From assembly GCA_023439185.1 (NCBI GenBank), contig JAEXOR010000001.1:1-14548 (forward strand): 14,548 bases of DNA. Direction: 5' to 3'. This document shows, piece after piece, positions 1 through 7,084 of the stretch; the first letter of the stretch is position 1, and every line of letters begins with the position of its first letter. The DNA comes from Bacillota bacterium (lineage in GTDB: Bacteria > Bacillota > Desulfotomaculia > Desulfotomaculales > Desulfallaceae). The notes beneath the pieces are model-generated. The model did no database searches, was not told the DNA's origin, and saw nothing but the letters and a program-made list of their open reading frames with translations. The translations under genes were made by a program, and so were the position numbers.

Positions 1-23
1 CGCCTGAATTTCCCCCGCAAACA

Positions 24-61
24 AAAATAAAAACTGCCCGCACCGTAAAAAACACCCGGGC
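24..61 (-). terminator. Possible leader terminator/attenuator left of yacP
   Basis: On the minus strand, GCCCG (57-61) and CGGGC (36-40) can pair into a 5-bp GC stem around a 16-nt loop, followed at once by a T-rich run (TTTTTATTTTTG, 35-24). It lies about 90 nt downstream of the predicted start of the promoter at 155-183, so it could end a short transcript of about 120 nt or act as an attenuator for the next gene beyond the left edge. The stem is short and the loop long, so this is weak. Confidence 0.3.
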
Positions 62-154
62 TTAAAATTAATTTTTCTCTAGTTAGGTAAAATCAGCAAA
101 ACCAGCCTTTAATCAAGAATTCATTTAATCAGCTAACTTGTTTCATCAAGCTAC

Positions 155-183
155 ATTATACCTGTCCCTCAATAGCTCGTCAA
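155..183 (-). promoter_or_regulatory. Sigma-A promoter reading left, out of the window
   Basis: Minus strand: -35 TTGACG (183-178), exact 17-bp spacer, -10 TATAAT (160-155); predicted start near 148. It begins 32 bp after the yacP stop, so it serves whatever lies beyond the left edge. In related genomes yacP is usually followed by sigH, so sigH is a reasonable guess, but it is not visible. No open frame of note lies in the 150 bp between the start site and the edge, so the transcript has a long leader or is a small RNA. Between the yacP stop and the -35 there is only a 5-bp hairpin (GCAAT/ATTGC). Confidence 0.75.
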
Positions 184-215
184 GCTAAAATAATGCCCGC
201 AATGGTACAGATTGC

Positions 216-728
216 CTAATCCCGCTTCCTTCTCCACTGTTCAAACATCTGGCGAATATTTTCGGCCAGCCGGTTTTCCAGGTACCCTTCGGTGAGCTTT
301 TTACGGGTATAGGGTTCCTGGCCTTCCTCTTTGGCCCGCTGCACCCGCCGGTAGAATTCTCCGGGGGTCATGCGGTACGCGCCCCGCCCCAGGATAATCC
401 TTTGTTCATCCCAATCGGAGGTCACCACCCTGGTGTAACCGTCTTTGGGCATTTCCCCCACCAGACGCTCGATCATCGCGTCGGCGGTTTCTTCCTCCCT
501 GGTATAGAATACCTGGACACCGTTGACTTCTTCATACCTGGCGCCGAATCCCTTAACCTGGTGGGCGTCAAAGATCACCAACACCCGGTCGCCGCTGATA
601 CCCGAGTAATCGGCCAGTATATCCACCAGCCGGTCCCGGGCATGTTCCAGCCCCTTTTCCTTCAGCGCGGCCAATTCCGGCCAGGCGTACACCACATTGT
701 AGCCGTCAACTACAATATACTCACTCAT
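216..728 (-). CDS. rae1: YacP/Rae1-type NYN-domain ribosome-associated endoribonuclease
   Basis: 170 aa, the usual length for this family (B. subtilis YacP, renamed Rae1, a ribosome-dependent mRNA endonuclease that enters the A site). The NYN (PIN-like) fold is seen in VDGYNVVYAWP (residues 7-17, acidic D8), VIFDAHQV (51-58, D54), TADAMIERL (81-89, D83) and VTSDWDEQR (102-110, D105/D107), which together give the acidic metal site. The C-terminal about 40 residues are highly charged and basic, fitting rRNA contact. The ATG is 2 bp after the rlmB TGA; the Shine-Dalgarno is weak (AAGG about 11 nt upstream), so translation is probably coupled to rlmB. It is the last gene of the run, followed by a promoter for the next unit. 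The family assignment is firm; the ribosome-dependent activity is inferred from the family. Confidence 0.9.
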   Translation of the reverse strand: MSEYIVVDGYNVVYAWPELAALKEKGLEHARDRLVDILADYSGISGDRVLVIFDAHQVKGFGARYEEVNGVQVFYTREEETADAMIERLVGEMPKDGYTRVVTSDWDEQRIILGRGAYRMTPGEFYRRVQRAKEEGQEPYTRKKLTEGYLENRLAENIRQMFEQWRRKRD

Positions 729-730
729 CT

Positions 731-1468
731 TCAGCGCAACCTTTTGTTTCTCTGCCGGACCGCCTCAAACAACACCAGTGCCGCCGCCACCGAAGCGTTT
801 AGGGAATTTACCCGCCCGGCCATGGGCAGCCGCACCAGGATGTCGCATTTTTCGCGGACCAGCCTGCTGATGCCCCTATCCTCCCCGCCCACCACCACGG
901 CCAGAGGCCCGTCCAGGGGGGCGTCCCAGAAAAGTTGTCCGGCCGCCGGGTCGGCGCCGGCCACCCAGATGCCGCGTTCCTTCAGCATATCAATGGTAAC
1001 CGCGATGTTGGTCACCCGGGCCACGGGCACATGCTCCACCGCCCCGGCCGACGCCCTGGCCGCCACCGGGGTAACAGAGGCGGCCCGCCGGCTGGGAATT
1101 ACCACCCCATGCGCACCGGCAGCGTCAGCGGAGCGAATGATGGCACCCAGGTTGTGGGGGTCATTGATCCCGTCCAGCAGCACCAGAAGCGGTTCCCGGT
1201 CCGCCAACCGGTCCAGGATATCGTCCAGATCGGCGTAAGCATAGGGAGCCACACTGGCGATAATCCCCTGGTGCAGCGCCCCTTCGGCCATGCGATCCAG
1301 GAGGTGTTTTTCCACCTTCTGCACCGGCACCCGGCTTTCCCGGGCCAGTCCGCAAAGCTCGGCGGCGGTGGCCGGTTTCAGGTTCCGGGCCAGATATATT
1401 TTATTGATCGGCCTACCGGCCCGCAGCGCTTCACAAACCGGATTCCGTCCCGCGATTATATTTTCCAT
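731..1468 (-). CDS. rlmB: 23S rRNA (guanosine-2'-O-)-methyltransferase, RlmB/TrmH (SpoU) family
   Basis: 245 aa SPOUT methyltransferase. An N-terminal substrate-binding domain (about residues 1-75, starting MENIIAGRNPV) resembles the L30e-like domain of RlmB. The knotted SAM-binding domain carries the three SpoU motifs: NLGAIIRSADAAG (106-118), VVVGGEDRGI (191-200) and LPMAGRVNSLNAS (214-226). Family role: 2'-O-methylation of 23S rRNA (G2251 in E. coli); B. subtilis YacO is the orthologue by position. The open frame extends 14 codons further upstream, but the ATG at 1468 has GGGAG 7 nt before it and fits the family N-terminus. It follows thyX after 45 bp and nearly abuts yacP. The exact target nucleotide is not provable from sequence. 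Confidence 0.92.
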   Translation of the reverse strand: MENIIAGRNPVCEALRAGRPINKIYLARNLKPATAAELCGLARESRVPVQKVEKHLLDRMAEGALHQGIIASVAPYAYADLDDILDRLADREPLLVLLDGINDPHNLGAIIRSADAAGAHGVVIPSRRAASVTPVAARASAGAVEHVPVARVTNIAVTIDMLKERGIWVAGADPAAGQLFWDAPLDGPLAVVVGGEDRGISRLVREKCDILVRLPMAGRVNSLNASVAAALVLFEAVRQRNKRLR

Positions 1469-1513
1469 GCGCAATCTCCCGAAGCATACTATAAGATAAT
1501 GTTCGAACACCCA

Positions 1514-2254
1514 CTATAACTGCTTGAAATTTTCCCTGACCTCGGACTGTTTGCCGCAGGACATCCGTCCTTCGGGGCAGGGAGCCGTCAGGCAGCGGGG
1601 GCCGGCTTCCCGGAACAGCACCGGGGACACCCCGCGCGCCAGGCGCAGCATTTCGGTGGCCAGGGCGCGAATTTCCCACTGGGCGCGGTTGCAGCACCGG
1701 ATGTTGAAGAAATGCAGCAACTCCCGGGCATTCATGGTTACCACCAGTTTGGTCTCCGCCGCGTTGGGCAGTACGAAACGGGCGTCCTCTTTGGCCGCGT
1801 CCCCGTACACGGCCAGCCTGTCCAGCCAGTAATCATACCATTTTTGCATCTGCGCCATCTGCGCGGTAAACTCCCGGGCTTCCTTTTGTCCCAGTTCGGC
1901 GATCCGCGGGGGAATGATGTAATTGAACACGCCGTCCTCCTGACCATCGCTGCCTTCGCCGACATAGCGCTGGGATTTGACGCTGAAACTGGCAATCCGG
2001 TGCCGGGTGATTTGAGCCAGAAGACTCCTGGATACTCCTTCGACACCAAAGGTGAAACTGGCATGCTCAATGGGAGACAGGTGGCCCATATCGGTGAGCT
2101 TGGTTACAAAGGCCGTCTGGTCCTGTTCGGACACCCCCTGGCGCAACTCATCGACGCCCGCCGCCGAATAGCATAATTTGGCCGCCATGGCCACCAGTTC
2201 TTCAGGCTTTTCCGTGCAGCGAAGCAGTTCCACCCGCAGGGTCGCTTTGCCCAT
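1514..2254 (-). CDS. thyX: Flavin-dependent thymidylate synthase ThyX
   Basis: 246 aa. ThyX makes dTMP from dUMP using methylene-tetrahydrofolate as carbon donor and FAD/NADPH as reductant, replacing ThyA. The diagnostic signature RHRX7SX2R is complete: RHRIASFSVKSQRY at residues 84-97. Other family features are PIEHASFTF (61-69) and a nucleotide/FAD-binding region around NAAETKLVVTMNARELLHF. Cysteine-rich tail: C-terminal segment GPRCLTAPCPEGRMSCG holds three Cys in 14 residues, as seen in many clostridial ThyX proteins. ATG start with GGAGG 7 nt upstream. It lies 24 bp after mrnC and 45 bp before rlmB, so it is co-directional and probably co-transcribed with RNA-maturation genes; its codon use and GC look like its neighbours, so there is no sign of recent transfer. 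Confidence 0.96.
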   Translation of the reverse strand: MGKATLRVELLRCTEKPEELVAMAAKLCYSAAGVDELRQGVSEQDQTAFVTKLTDMGHLSPIEHASFTFGVEGVSRSLLAQITRHRIASFSVKSQRYVGEGSDGQEDGVFNYIIPPRIAELGQKEAREFTAQMAQMQKWYDYWLDRLAVYGDAAKEDARFVLPNAAETKLVVTMNARELLHFFNIRCCNRAQWEIRALATEMLRLARGVSPVLFREAGPRCLTAPCPEGRMSCGKQSEVRENFKQL

Positions 2255-2278
2255 TATAATTCCTCCGCTTGTGGTGGT

Positions 2279-2689
2279 TTATTTAAGTTCCTCTTCAATA
2301 ACCCGCCGGGCCAGGGTGATAATTTCCTCCAACCGGCTCCATTCCTGTTTTAAATAGAGGTAACCTACCAGGCTCTCAAAGCCGGTGCTTTCCCGGTATT
2401 CGACAACGCTGTTGCCCCGGGGGGCGTGGCCGGACTTGGCGTTGCGCCCGCGCCGGATAATCGCCTGTTCCGCTTCGGTGAGCAGCCCCTCCAGGGCATG
2501 GAAAATACGGGCCTGGGTGGACGCGCGCACGTGGCGCACAGCTTCCCGGTGCAGCTTGTTCACATTGACCAGGCCGCAGCCCACCAGGTATTCACGCACC
2601 GCCAGCTCGTATACCGCGTCGCCTATGTAGGCCAGTACCACCGAAGGTAATTCTATAGGGTTGGTTATCTTTCCATTGAGTCCGAACAT
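2279..2689 (-). CDS. mrnC: Mini-ribonuclease III (23S rRNA maturation)
   Basis: 136 aa, the size of MrnC proteins: an RNase III catalytic domain with no double-stranded-RNA-binding domain. Catalytic signatures: YIGDAVYELAVR (residues 21-32, D24 and E28) and STGFESLVGYLYL (101-113, E105); RGRNAK (80-85) is also typical. In B. subtilis the homodimer trims both ends of 23S rRNA precursor with help of ribosomal protein L3. ATG start with AGAGG 5 nt upstream. The gene starts 8 bp after the cysS stop, the same adjacency as cysS-mrnC in other Firmicutes, so translational coupling is likely. Confidence 0.95.
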   Translation of the reverse strand: MFGLNGKITNPIELPSVVLAYIGDAVYELAVREYLVGCGLVNVNKLHREAVRHVRASTQARIFHALEGLLTEAEQAIIRRGRNAKSGHAPRGNSVVEYRESTGFESLVGYLYLKQEWSRLEEIITLARRVIEEELK

Positions 2690-2697
2690 AGATACCT

Positions 2698-4158
2698 CTA
2701 CTGCTTTTTCCAGCGTACCCCGGAGGGAGTGTCTTCAAGCACAATTCCGATCTCTTTGAGGCGGTCGCGGATTTGGTCGGCGGCGGCCCAATCCTTGTTC
2801 TTCCGGGCCTCCTGTCTCATCTGAATAATTATCTGGACCAGTTTTTCCACCAGGGAATCGTCTCCCCCGTCCGGTCGATCCAGCAAAATTTTGCCCTTTG
2901 CATCAATCTTTAAGATCCCCAGGACCCCGTTAAAGTCATAAAACAACGCCCTGGCTTTCCCAAGTGCCGCGATTCCCGCGGGGGTGTTTACGCTTTCACC
3001 CTGTAAAAAGCTGTTGATGTCCCGGGCCAGGTCAAACATAATTCCTATCGCCAGGGCGGTGTTGAAATCATCGTCCATGGCGGCTTCAAACTGGGCGCGC
3101 AGTTCATCCAGCCGCCCGGCCAGCCCGGCGTCGGGCGCGGCGTCGGGCGCGGCGCCGTCCGGTTCGCGTCCGCCCAGGGCCTCATCAAGCAAACGCAAGC
3201 TGGTCTTAAGACGTTCCAGGCCTTTGCCGGCGGCAATCAGTTTTTCGTCGTCAAAGTCCAGGGGACTGCGGTAATGTGTACCAAGCAGGTAAAATCTGAC
3301 CACTTCGGGTTTGAACTTGTCGAGGATTTCCCGCACCAGGAAAAAGTTACCCAGCGATTTGCTCATTTTTTCCTGGTTGATGGTGATAAAACCGTTATGC
3401 ATCCAGTACCGGACGAAGGGCTGGCCGGTGGCGGCCTCGGACTGCGCCGTTTCATTCTCGTGGTGCGGGAAAATCAAGTCAAATCCGCCGCCATGGATGT
3501 CAAAATTTGTGCCCAGGTACTTCAGCGACATCGCCGAGCATTCAATATGCCAGCCGGGCCGGCCCTTCCCCCATGGGCTGTCCCAGGCCGGCTCGCCGGG
3601 TTTGGCTGATTTCCACAGGGCAAAGTCCATGGGATGACGCTTCCGTTCGTCGACATCCACCCGAGCCCCGGCCCGCATGTCCTCCAGGCTGCGGCCGGAT
3701 AGACTGCCGTAGCTCTCAAACTTGTGCACATCGTAGTAAACATCACCGTCAACGGCATAGGCGCAACCTTTATCCACCAGGGTGCGCACCATGTCGATAA
3801 TTTCCTTCATGTGTTCCGAAACCCGGGGGTGAATATCGGCCCGCATCACGTTCAGGGCGCCGGCGTCCCGGAAATATTCCTCTATGTAGCGTGCCGCCAG
3901 GGCTAGGGGGTCGTCCTTTTCCTCCCGGGACCGGTTGATTATTTTATCGTCCACGTCGGTAAAGTTCTGCACATACAGTACGTCATAGCCTTTGTACTTG
4001 AGGTACCGGCGCACGGTATCAAAAAACACCACGGGCCGGGCGTTGCCCAGGTGGATATAGTTATAGGTGGTGGGACCGCAGACATACATGGCCACCTTGC
4101 CGGATTCTCTGGTGATCAGTTCTTCTTTCCTACCGGTTTTGGTATTGTATATGAGCAT
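2698..4158 (-). CDS. cysS: Cysteinyl-tRNA synthetase
   Basis: 486 aa class I aminoacyl-tRNA synthetase that charges tRNA-Cys. HIGH-type motif YIHLGNARP (residues 34-42) and KMSKS (264-268) are intact. The catalytic zinc ligands that give Cys selectivity are present: C27 (VCGPT), C207 (IECSAM), H232 and E236 (PHHENE). The helical DALR region and C-terminal anticodon-binding part follow. The linker after the Rossmann/stem-contact fold carries an Ala-Pro-Asp repeat (about 337-344) coded by a 12-bp tandem duplication. ATG start, GGGAG 8 nt upstream. It lies 27 bp after cysE, pairing cysteine precursor synthesis with Cys-tRNA charging, as in Bacillus cysES. No T-box leader is found before this gene or before cysE. 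Confidence 0.98.
   Translation of the reverse strand: MLIYNTKTGRKEELITRESGKVAMYVCGPTTYNYIHLGNARPVVFFDTVRRYLKYKGYDVLYVQNFTDVDDKIINRSREEKDDPLALAARYIEEYFRDAGALNVMRADIHPRVSEHMKEIIDMVRTLVDKGCAYAVDGDVYYDVHKFESYGSLSGRSLEDMRAGARVDVDERKRHPMDFALWKSAKPGEPAWDSPWGKGRPGWHIECSAMSLKYLGTNFDIHGGGFDLIFPHHENETAQSEAATGQPFVRYWMHNGFITINQEKMSKSLGNFFLVREILDKFKPEVVRFYLLGTHYRSPLDFDDEKLIAAGKGLERLKTSLRLLDEALGGREPDGAAPDAAPDAGLAGRLDELRAQFEAAMDDDFNTALAIGIMFDLARDINSFLQGESVNTPAGIAALGKARALFYDFNGVLGILKIDAKGKILLDRPDGGDDSLVEKLVQIIIQMRQEARKNKDWAAADQIRDRLKEIGIVLEDTPSGVRWKKQ
3127..3154 (-). repeat. 12-bp tandem repeat inside cysS
   Basis: The 12-mer ggcgtcgggcgc (plus strand) occurs twice head to tail (3127-3138, 3139-3150) with a 4-bp partial third copy. 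On the coding strand it gives the in-frame protein repeat Ala-Ala-Pro-Asp twice. It sits in a surface linker of CysS, so copy-number change in steps of four residues would probably be tolerated. Confidence 0.8.
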
Positions 4159-4185
4159 TTCCGCATCTCCCTTAAAAAGCTCATC

Positions 4186-4920
4186 TTATTGCTTATCATC
4201 ATCAGGACCGTCCAGGCAGCGGGGCATATCTGCCTCGCCGCCGGCGGAGCCGTCCCGCAGCCTTTTTTCCAGTTCCAGCACACGCTTTTCCAGTACGTCA
4301 ATGTTTTTCTGCATGCAGTACATGGCCTCGGTAACCGGGTCGGGCAGCAGGTCGTGACGCAAATCGATAATTGATACTTCGCCGGGATGGGCTACCTTCT
4401 CGCCGTCCCGGATGATTACCTTGCCGGGCACGCCCACCACCGTACTGTTGGGCGGAACGGGTTTAAGCACCACCGAACCCGCGCCGATCTTGCTGTTTTC
4501 GCCAACAGTGAATGAGCCGAGGATCTTGGCCCCGGCGCTGATCACTACGTTATTGCCGATGGTGGGATGGCGTTTACCCTTTTCCTTGCCTGTACCCCCC
4601 AGGGTCACCCCCTGGTAAATAGTGACGTTGTCGCCTATCTCAGTGGTTTCGCCAATCACTACCCCGGCGCCGTGGTCGATAAACAACCCCTCGCCCACAC
4701 GGGCGCCGGGGTGGATTTCAATCTGGGTCACCGCCCGGGCAAACTGGGAAACCAGCCGGGCCAGTAAAAAAATCCGGCGCCGGTAAAAAAAATGAGCCAC
4801 CCGGTGCAGCAATATCGCATGCAGGCCGGGATAGCAAAGCAGCACTTCCAGTACCGACCTGGCGGCCGGATCCCGTTCAAAAACAGCCTTGATTTCTTTC
4901 CGGAGACGACCAAATAACAA
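4186..4920 (-). CDS. cysE: Serine O-acetyltransferase (cysteine biosynthesis)
   Basis: 244 aa; forms O-acetylserine from serine and acetyl-CoA, the first step to cysteine. An N-terminal helical domain (1-65, with RDPAARSVLEVLLCYPG at 16-32) is followed by a left-handed beta-helix of hexapeptide repeats (about 69-170). Catalytic His83 (FIDHGAG) and His118 (KRHPTIG) and the acetyl-CoA loop GGTGKEKGKRHPT (108-120) are present. A predicted coiled coil (about 200-222, KNIDVLEKRVLELEKRL) and a short acidic tail extend beyond the E. coli-type core. Start is TTG: GGGAGGG lies 6 nt upstream and the N-terminus matches the family; no better ATG exists. It follows the gltX stop by 59 bp, a gap filled by a palindromic heptad repeat. 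Confidence 0.96.
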   Translation of the reverse strand: MLFGRLRKEIKAVFERDPAARSVLEVLLCYPGLHAILLHRVAHFFYRRRIFLLARLVSQFARAVTQIEIHPGARVGEGLFIDHGAGVVIGETTEIGDNVTIYQGVTLGGTGKEKGKRHPTIGNNVVISAGAKILGSFTVGENSKIGAGSVVLKPVPPNSTVVGVPGKVIIRDGEKVAHPGEVSIIDLRHDLLPDPVTEAMYCMQKNIDVLEKRVLELEKRLRDGSAGGEADMPRCLDGPDDDKQ

Positions 4921-4938
4921 GTCAATCCCTCCCGGACC

Positions 4939-4990
4939 GGAAGTTGGATATTTAGAAGTTAACTTCCAACTTCCAACATCTAACCTCTAA
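4939..4990 (-). repeat. Palindromic heptad repeat between gltX and cysE
   Basis: On the minus strand four heptads of the form TTRGADG run in series: TTAGAGG (4990-4984), TTAGATG (4983-4977), TTGGAAG (4976-4970), TTGGAAG (4969-4963). They meet heptad-like sequence in the opposite orientation (plus-strand TTAGAAG at 4952-4958, GGAAGTTGG at 4939-4947). The centre is a perfect 12-bp palindrome GAAGTTAACTTC (4955-4966); GGAAGTTGG/CCAACTTCC (4939-4947, 4966-4974) is a perfect 9-bp inverted repeat. The gltX stop codon TAG (4982-4980) lies inside the second heptad. The right edge of the element is within the last codons of gltX. Confidence 0.85.
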
Positions 4991-6440
4991 TGTGTGCCAG
5001 GGCCTTCTCCAGCCGCTCAATAACCTTTGGACCGCCCAAGGCGGGCAATAAGTGGTGCAGTTCCGGCCCCCTGGTTTTGCCGGTCAAACCCACCCGCAGG
5101 GGCTGATAGACATGCTTGCCGCCCAGACCAAGTTCTTTGGGCAACTGCTTCAGTATCGCCCTGGCCCCGTCCTCGTCCAGAACGGCGACGCCGGCCAGTT
5201 TATCCCGCAGCGCGCCAAAAACAACGGGCACCTGCTCCCGGGCCAGCACATCTCTGGCTTCCGGGTCGTCATATCCGGGGTCGTTAAAGAATACTCCGGC
5301 ATGGTCGGCGATCTGAGCCATATAATCCAAGTATTCCCGTACCGCTACCGTTACCAGGCGCACCTTGTCCATCAAGCTGTCGTCCACGGTTTTCGGCAGG
5401 TACCCGGCCTGTTGCAGGTAGGGCACGGCCAGTTCGGCAATCCTTTCCACCGGGCTGTGCTTGATATAATAGCCGTTAAGCCAATTTAATTTCTCCAGAT
5501 CGAACACCGCCGGGCTTTTGGCCACCCGTTCCAGAGAGAAACTTTCTTTAACCTGGTCCAGGGTGAAAACCTCATCCTCGGTGCCCGGTGACCAGCCCAG
5601 CAGGGCCAGGAAGTTCACCATCGCTTCCGGCAGGTAGCCCATGTCCCGGTACTGCTGGATGGAGGTGGCGCCATGGCGCTTGCTCATCTTGGAGCGGTCC
5701 TTGCCTAAAATCAGCGATATGTGGGCAAATTCAGGCACCGGCCAGCCCAGCGCCTCAAACAATAGTATCTGCAGGGGCGTATTGGAAAGGTGCTCTTCGG
5801 CCCTGACCACATGGGTTATGCCCATGGTGTGATCGTCAACCACCACGGCAAAATTATAGGTGGGGATGCCGTCGGATTTAACGATGATGAAATCGCCGAT
5901 CCCGTTGCAGTCAAAACTTACGGCGCCGCGCACCTTGTCCCGCACGGTCAGCACTTTACCCCGGGGCACCCTGAAGCGCAGCACCGGCTTGCGGCCCTCG
6001 CCCTCCAGACGATTACAGTCCGTCTCGGACAGGTCGCGGCACTTGCCGGTATAGCCCACCATCTCGCCGGCGGCCAACTGAGCTTCCCGCTGGGCGGCCA
6101 ATTCTTCCTCGCTGCAATAACACCGGTACGCCCAGCCGCTTTCAAGCAGCTCATCGGTATACCGCCGGTACAGATCCAATCTCTCGGTCTGGCGGTAGGG
6201 ACCGTCCGGCCCGTCCACGGTAATGCCCTCGTCCCAGTCAAGCCCCAGCCAGCGCAGTGATGACAGGATGTTCTCCTCGGATTCCCGGGATGAACGTTCC
6301 AGGTCGGTATCCTCGATGCGCACCACAAATTTGCCGTTGTAACGACGGGCATACAGCCAGTTGAACAACGCGGAGCGCGCGCCGCCGATATGTAAAGGCC
6401 CGGTGGGACTGGGGGCAAATCTTACTTTAACCTCGCTCAA
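4980..6440 (-). CDS. gltX: Glutamyl-tRNA synthetase
   Basis: 486 aa class I synthetase. HIGH-type motif PLHIGGARSALFNW (residues 15-28) and KMSKR (251-255) are intact; RIEDTDLERS (41-50) and the segment NFAVVVDDHTMGITHVVRAE mark GluRS. A zinc-finger-like CYC (107-109) with C134 resembles the SWIM-type site of bacterial GluRS. In Firmicutes lacking GlnRS the enzyme is often non-discriminating and also charges tRNA-Gln for GatCAB conversion; discrimination cannot be read here. Start is TTG with AGGAGAG about 8 nt upstream and homology beginning at MSEVKVRFAPSPTG. The last two sense codons and stop fall in the heptad repeat. It has its own extended -10 promoter. Confidence 0.98.
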   Translation of the reverse strand: MSEVKVRFAPSPTGPLHIGGARSALFNWLYARRYNGKFVVRIEDTDLERSSRESEENILSSLRWLGLDWDEGITVDGPDGPYRQTERLDLYRRYTDELLESGWAYRCYCSEEELAAQREAQLAAGEMVGYTGKCRDLSETDCNRLEGEGRKPVLRFRVPRGKVLTVRDKVRGAVSFDCNGIGDFIIVKSDGIPTYNFAVVVDDHTMGITHVVRAEEHLSNTPLQILLFEALGWPVPEFAHISLILGKDRSKMSKRHGATSIQQYRDMGYLPEAMVNFLALLGWSPGTEDEVFTLDQVKESFSLERVAKSPAVFDLEKLNWLNGYYIKHSPVERIAELAVPYLQQAGYLPKTVDDSLMDKVRLVTVAVREYLDYMAQIADHAGVFFNDPGYDDPEARDVLAREQVPVVFGALRDKLAGVAVLDEDGARAILKQLPKELGLGGKHVYQPLRVGLTGKTRGPELHHLLPALGGPKVIERLEKALAHIRG

Positions 6441-6483
6441 AATTGATTCTCTCCTCGTTAAAATCCTGATTTTTTAACACTTC

Positions 6484-6512
6484 ATTATAACATAATACAA
6501 AGGCAGACTTAA
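6484..6512 (-). promoter_or_regulatory. Extended -10 promoter of gltX
   Basis: Minus strand: TGTTATAAT (6492-6484), an extended -10 (TGn + TATAAT); the -35 at 17 bp is poor (TTAAGT, 6512-6507). Predicted start near 6477. The leader would open with an imperfect hairpin, GTTAAAAAATC (6478-6468) against GATTTTAAC (6465-6457), ending directly before the AGGAGAG ribosome-binding site. The leader is under 40 nt, too short for a T-box. The repeat copy at 6517-6605 lies just upstream. Confidence 0.65.
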
Positions 6513-6516
6513 AGAT

Positions 6517-6605
6517 AGGGGAGTCAGGCCTGTCGCAACTATACTAACTGTAAATTCTAAATATAGCAATAATGCAGTTAGGAAGTTACGACAGGCCTGA
6601 CCCCT
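6517..6605. repeat. Palindromic repeat, copy A (ispF 3' end)
   Basis: An 89-bp imperfect inverted repeat. The left arm (6517-6550) begins AGGGGAGTCAGGCCTGTCG and ends ACTAACTG; the right arm (6575-6605) is its complement, ending CAGGCCTGACCCCT, with a 2-bp insertion and a few mismatches. The loop is AT-rich (6551-6574). It is homologous over its whole length, loop included, to the copy at 7085-7170 in the same orientation. The right arm encodes the last residues of IspF (GSGLS) and its TAA. The form, two GC-rich palindromic ends around an AT-rich core and no coding capacity, resembles REPIN/MITE elements. Confidence 0.9.
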
Positions 6606-7068
6606 GGATTAGGGCGACGGCCTGGGCGGCGATGCCCTCACCCCGGCCGGTGAAGCCCAGCCCCTCGGTGGTGGTGGCCTTGACGCCCACCTGTTCCGGC
6701 GCCACCCGCATCTCCCGGGCCAGGTTTTGCCGTATCTGCTCCCGGTACGGAGCCAGCTTGGGCGCCTGGGCCACAATTACGGCATCCACATTGCCCACCG
6801 ACCAGCCGAGTCTGTCCAGGTGCTCCATCACATAGCCCAGCAGCAGCAGGCTTGAAATGCCCCGGTAACGGGGGTCGGTATCCGGAAAATGCATGCCGAT
6901 ATCACCCGCCCCGGCCGCCCCCAGCAGAGCGTCCATGACGGCGTGTACCAGCACATCGGCGTCGGAATGTCCCTCCAGCCCCAGGTGGTAGGGAATCATC
7001 ACTCCGCCCAACACCAGCGACCGGCCTTCCACCAGCCTATGCACGTCATAGCCAATGCCAACCCGCAC
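6586..7068 (-). CDS. ispF: 2-C-methyl-D-erythritol 2,4-cyclodiphosphate synthase
   Basis: 160 aa; the MEP-pathway enzyme that cyclises CDP-ME 2-phosphate to MEcPP, releasing CMP. Metal ligands D8, H10 (GYDVH) and H42 (HSDADVLVHAVMDALLG) are present, as is the hallmark ATTTEGLGFTGRGEGI (131-146) for CMP binding. Start chosen at GTG 7068: GAGGTG lies 6 nt upstream and MRVGIGYDVH is the normal family start; a TTG five codons earlier overlaps that ribosome-binding site. The C-terminal five residues GSGLS and the stop are coded by repeat copy A, yet overall length is normal. The gene is bracketed by two repeat copies. ispD lies 82 bp upstream. Confidence 0.96.
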   Translation of the reverse strand: MRVGIGYDVHRLVEGRSLVLGGVMIPYHLGLEGHSDADVLVHAVMDALLGAAGAGDIGMHFPDTDPRYRGISSLLLLGYVMEHLDRLGWSVGNVDAVIVAQAPKLAPYREQIRQNLAREMRVAPEQVGVKATTTEGLGFTGRGEGIAAQAVALIQGSGLS

Positions 7069-7084
7069 TTTAAAACACCTCAAG

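Noticed and set aside
184..215. GCAAT/ATTGC hairpin after yacP as a terminator
   Set aside because: A 5-bp AT-rich stem with a weak, interrupted T stretch; too little to call.
402..1238. Long plus-strand open frames across the rlmB/yacP region, and similarly 12490-13389 and 13274-13867 over clpC
   Set aside because: They mirror well-conserved minus-strand genes, have low-complexity compositions typical of GC-rich antisense frames, no plausible ribosome-binding context and no recognisable family.
1501..1508. GTTCGAAC as a LexA/SOS operator before rlmB
   Set aside because: The Gram-positive LexA box is GAAC-N4-GTTC; here the half-sites are in the opposite order with no spacer.
4921..4979. T-box riboswitch before cysE/cysS or gltX
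   Set aside because: Gaps of 27-60 bp and a gltX leader under 40 nt are too short, and no T-box sequence (TGGNACCGCG) is seen.
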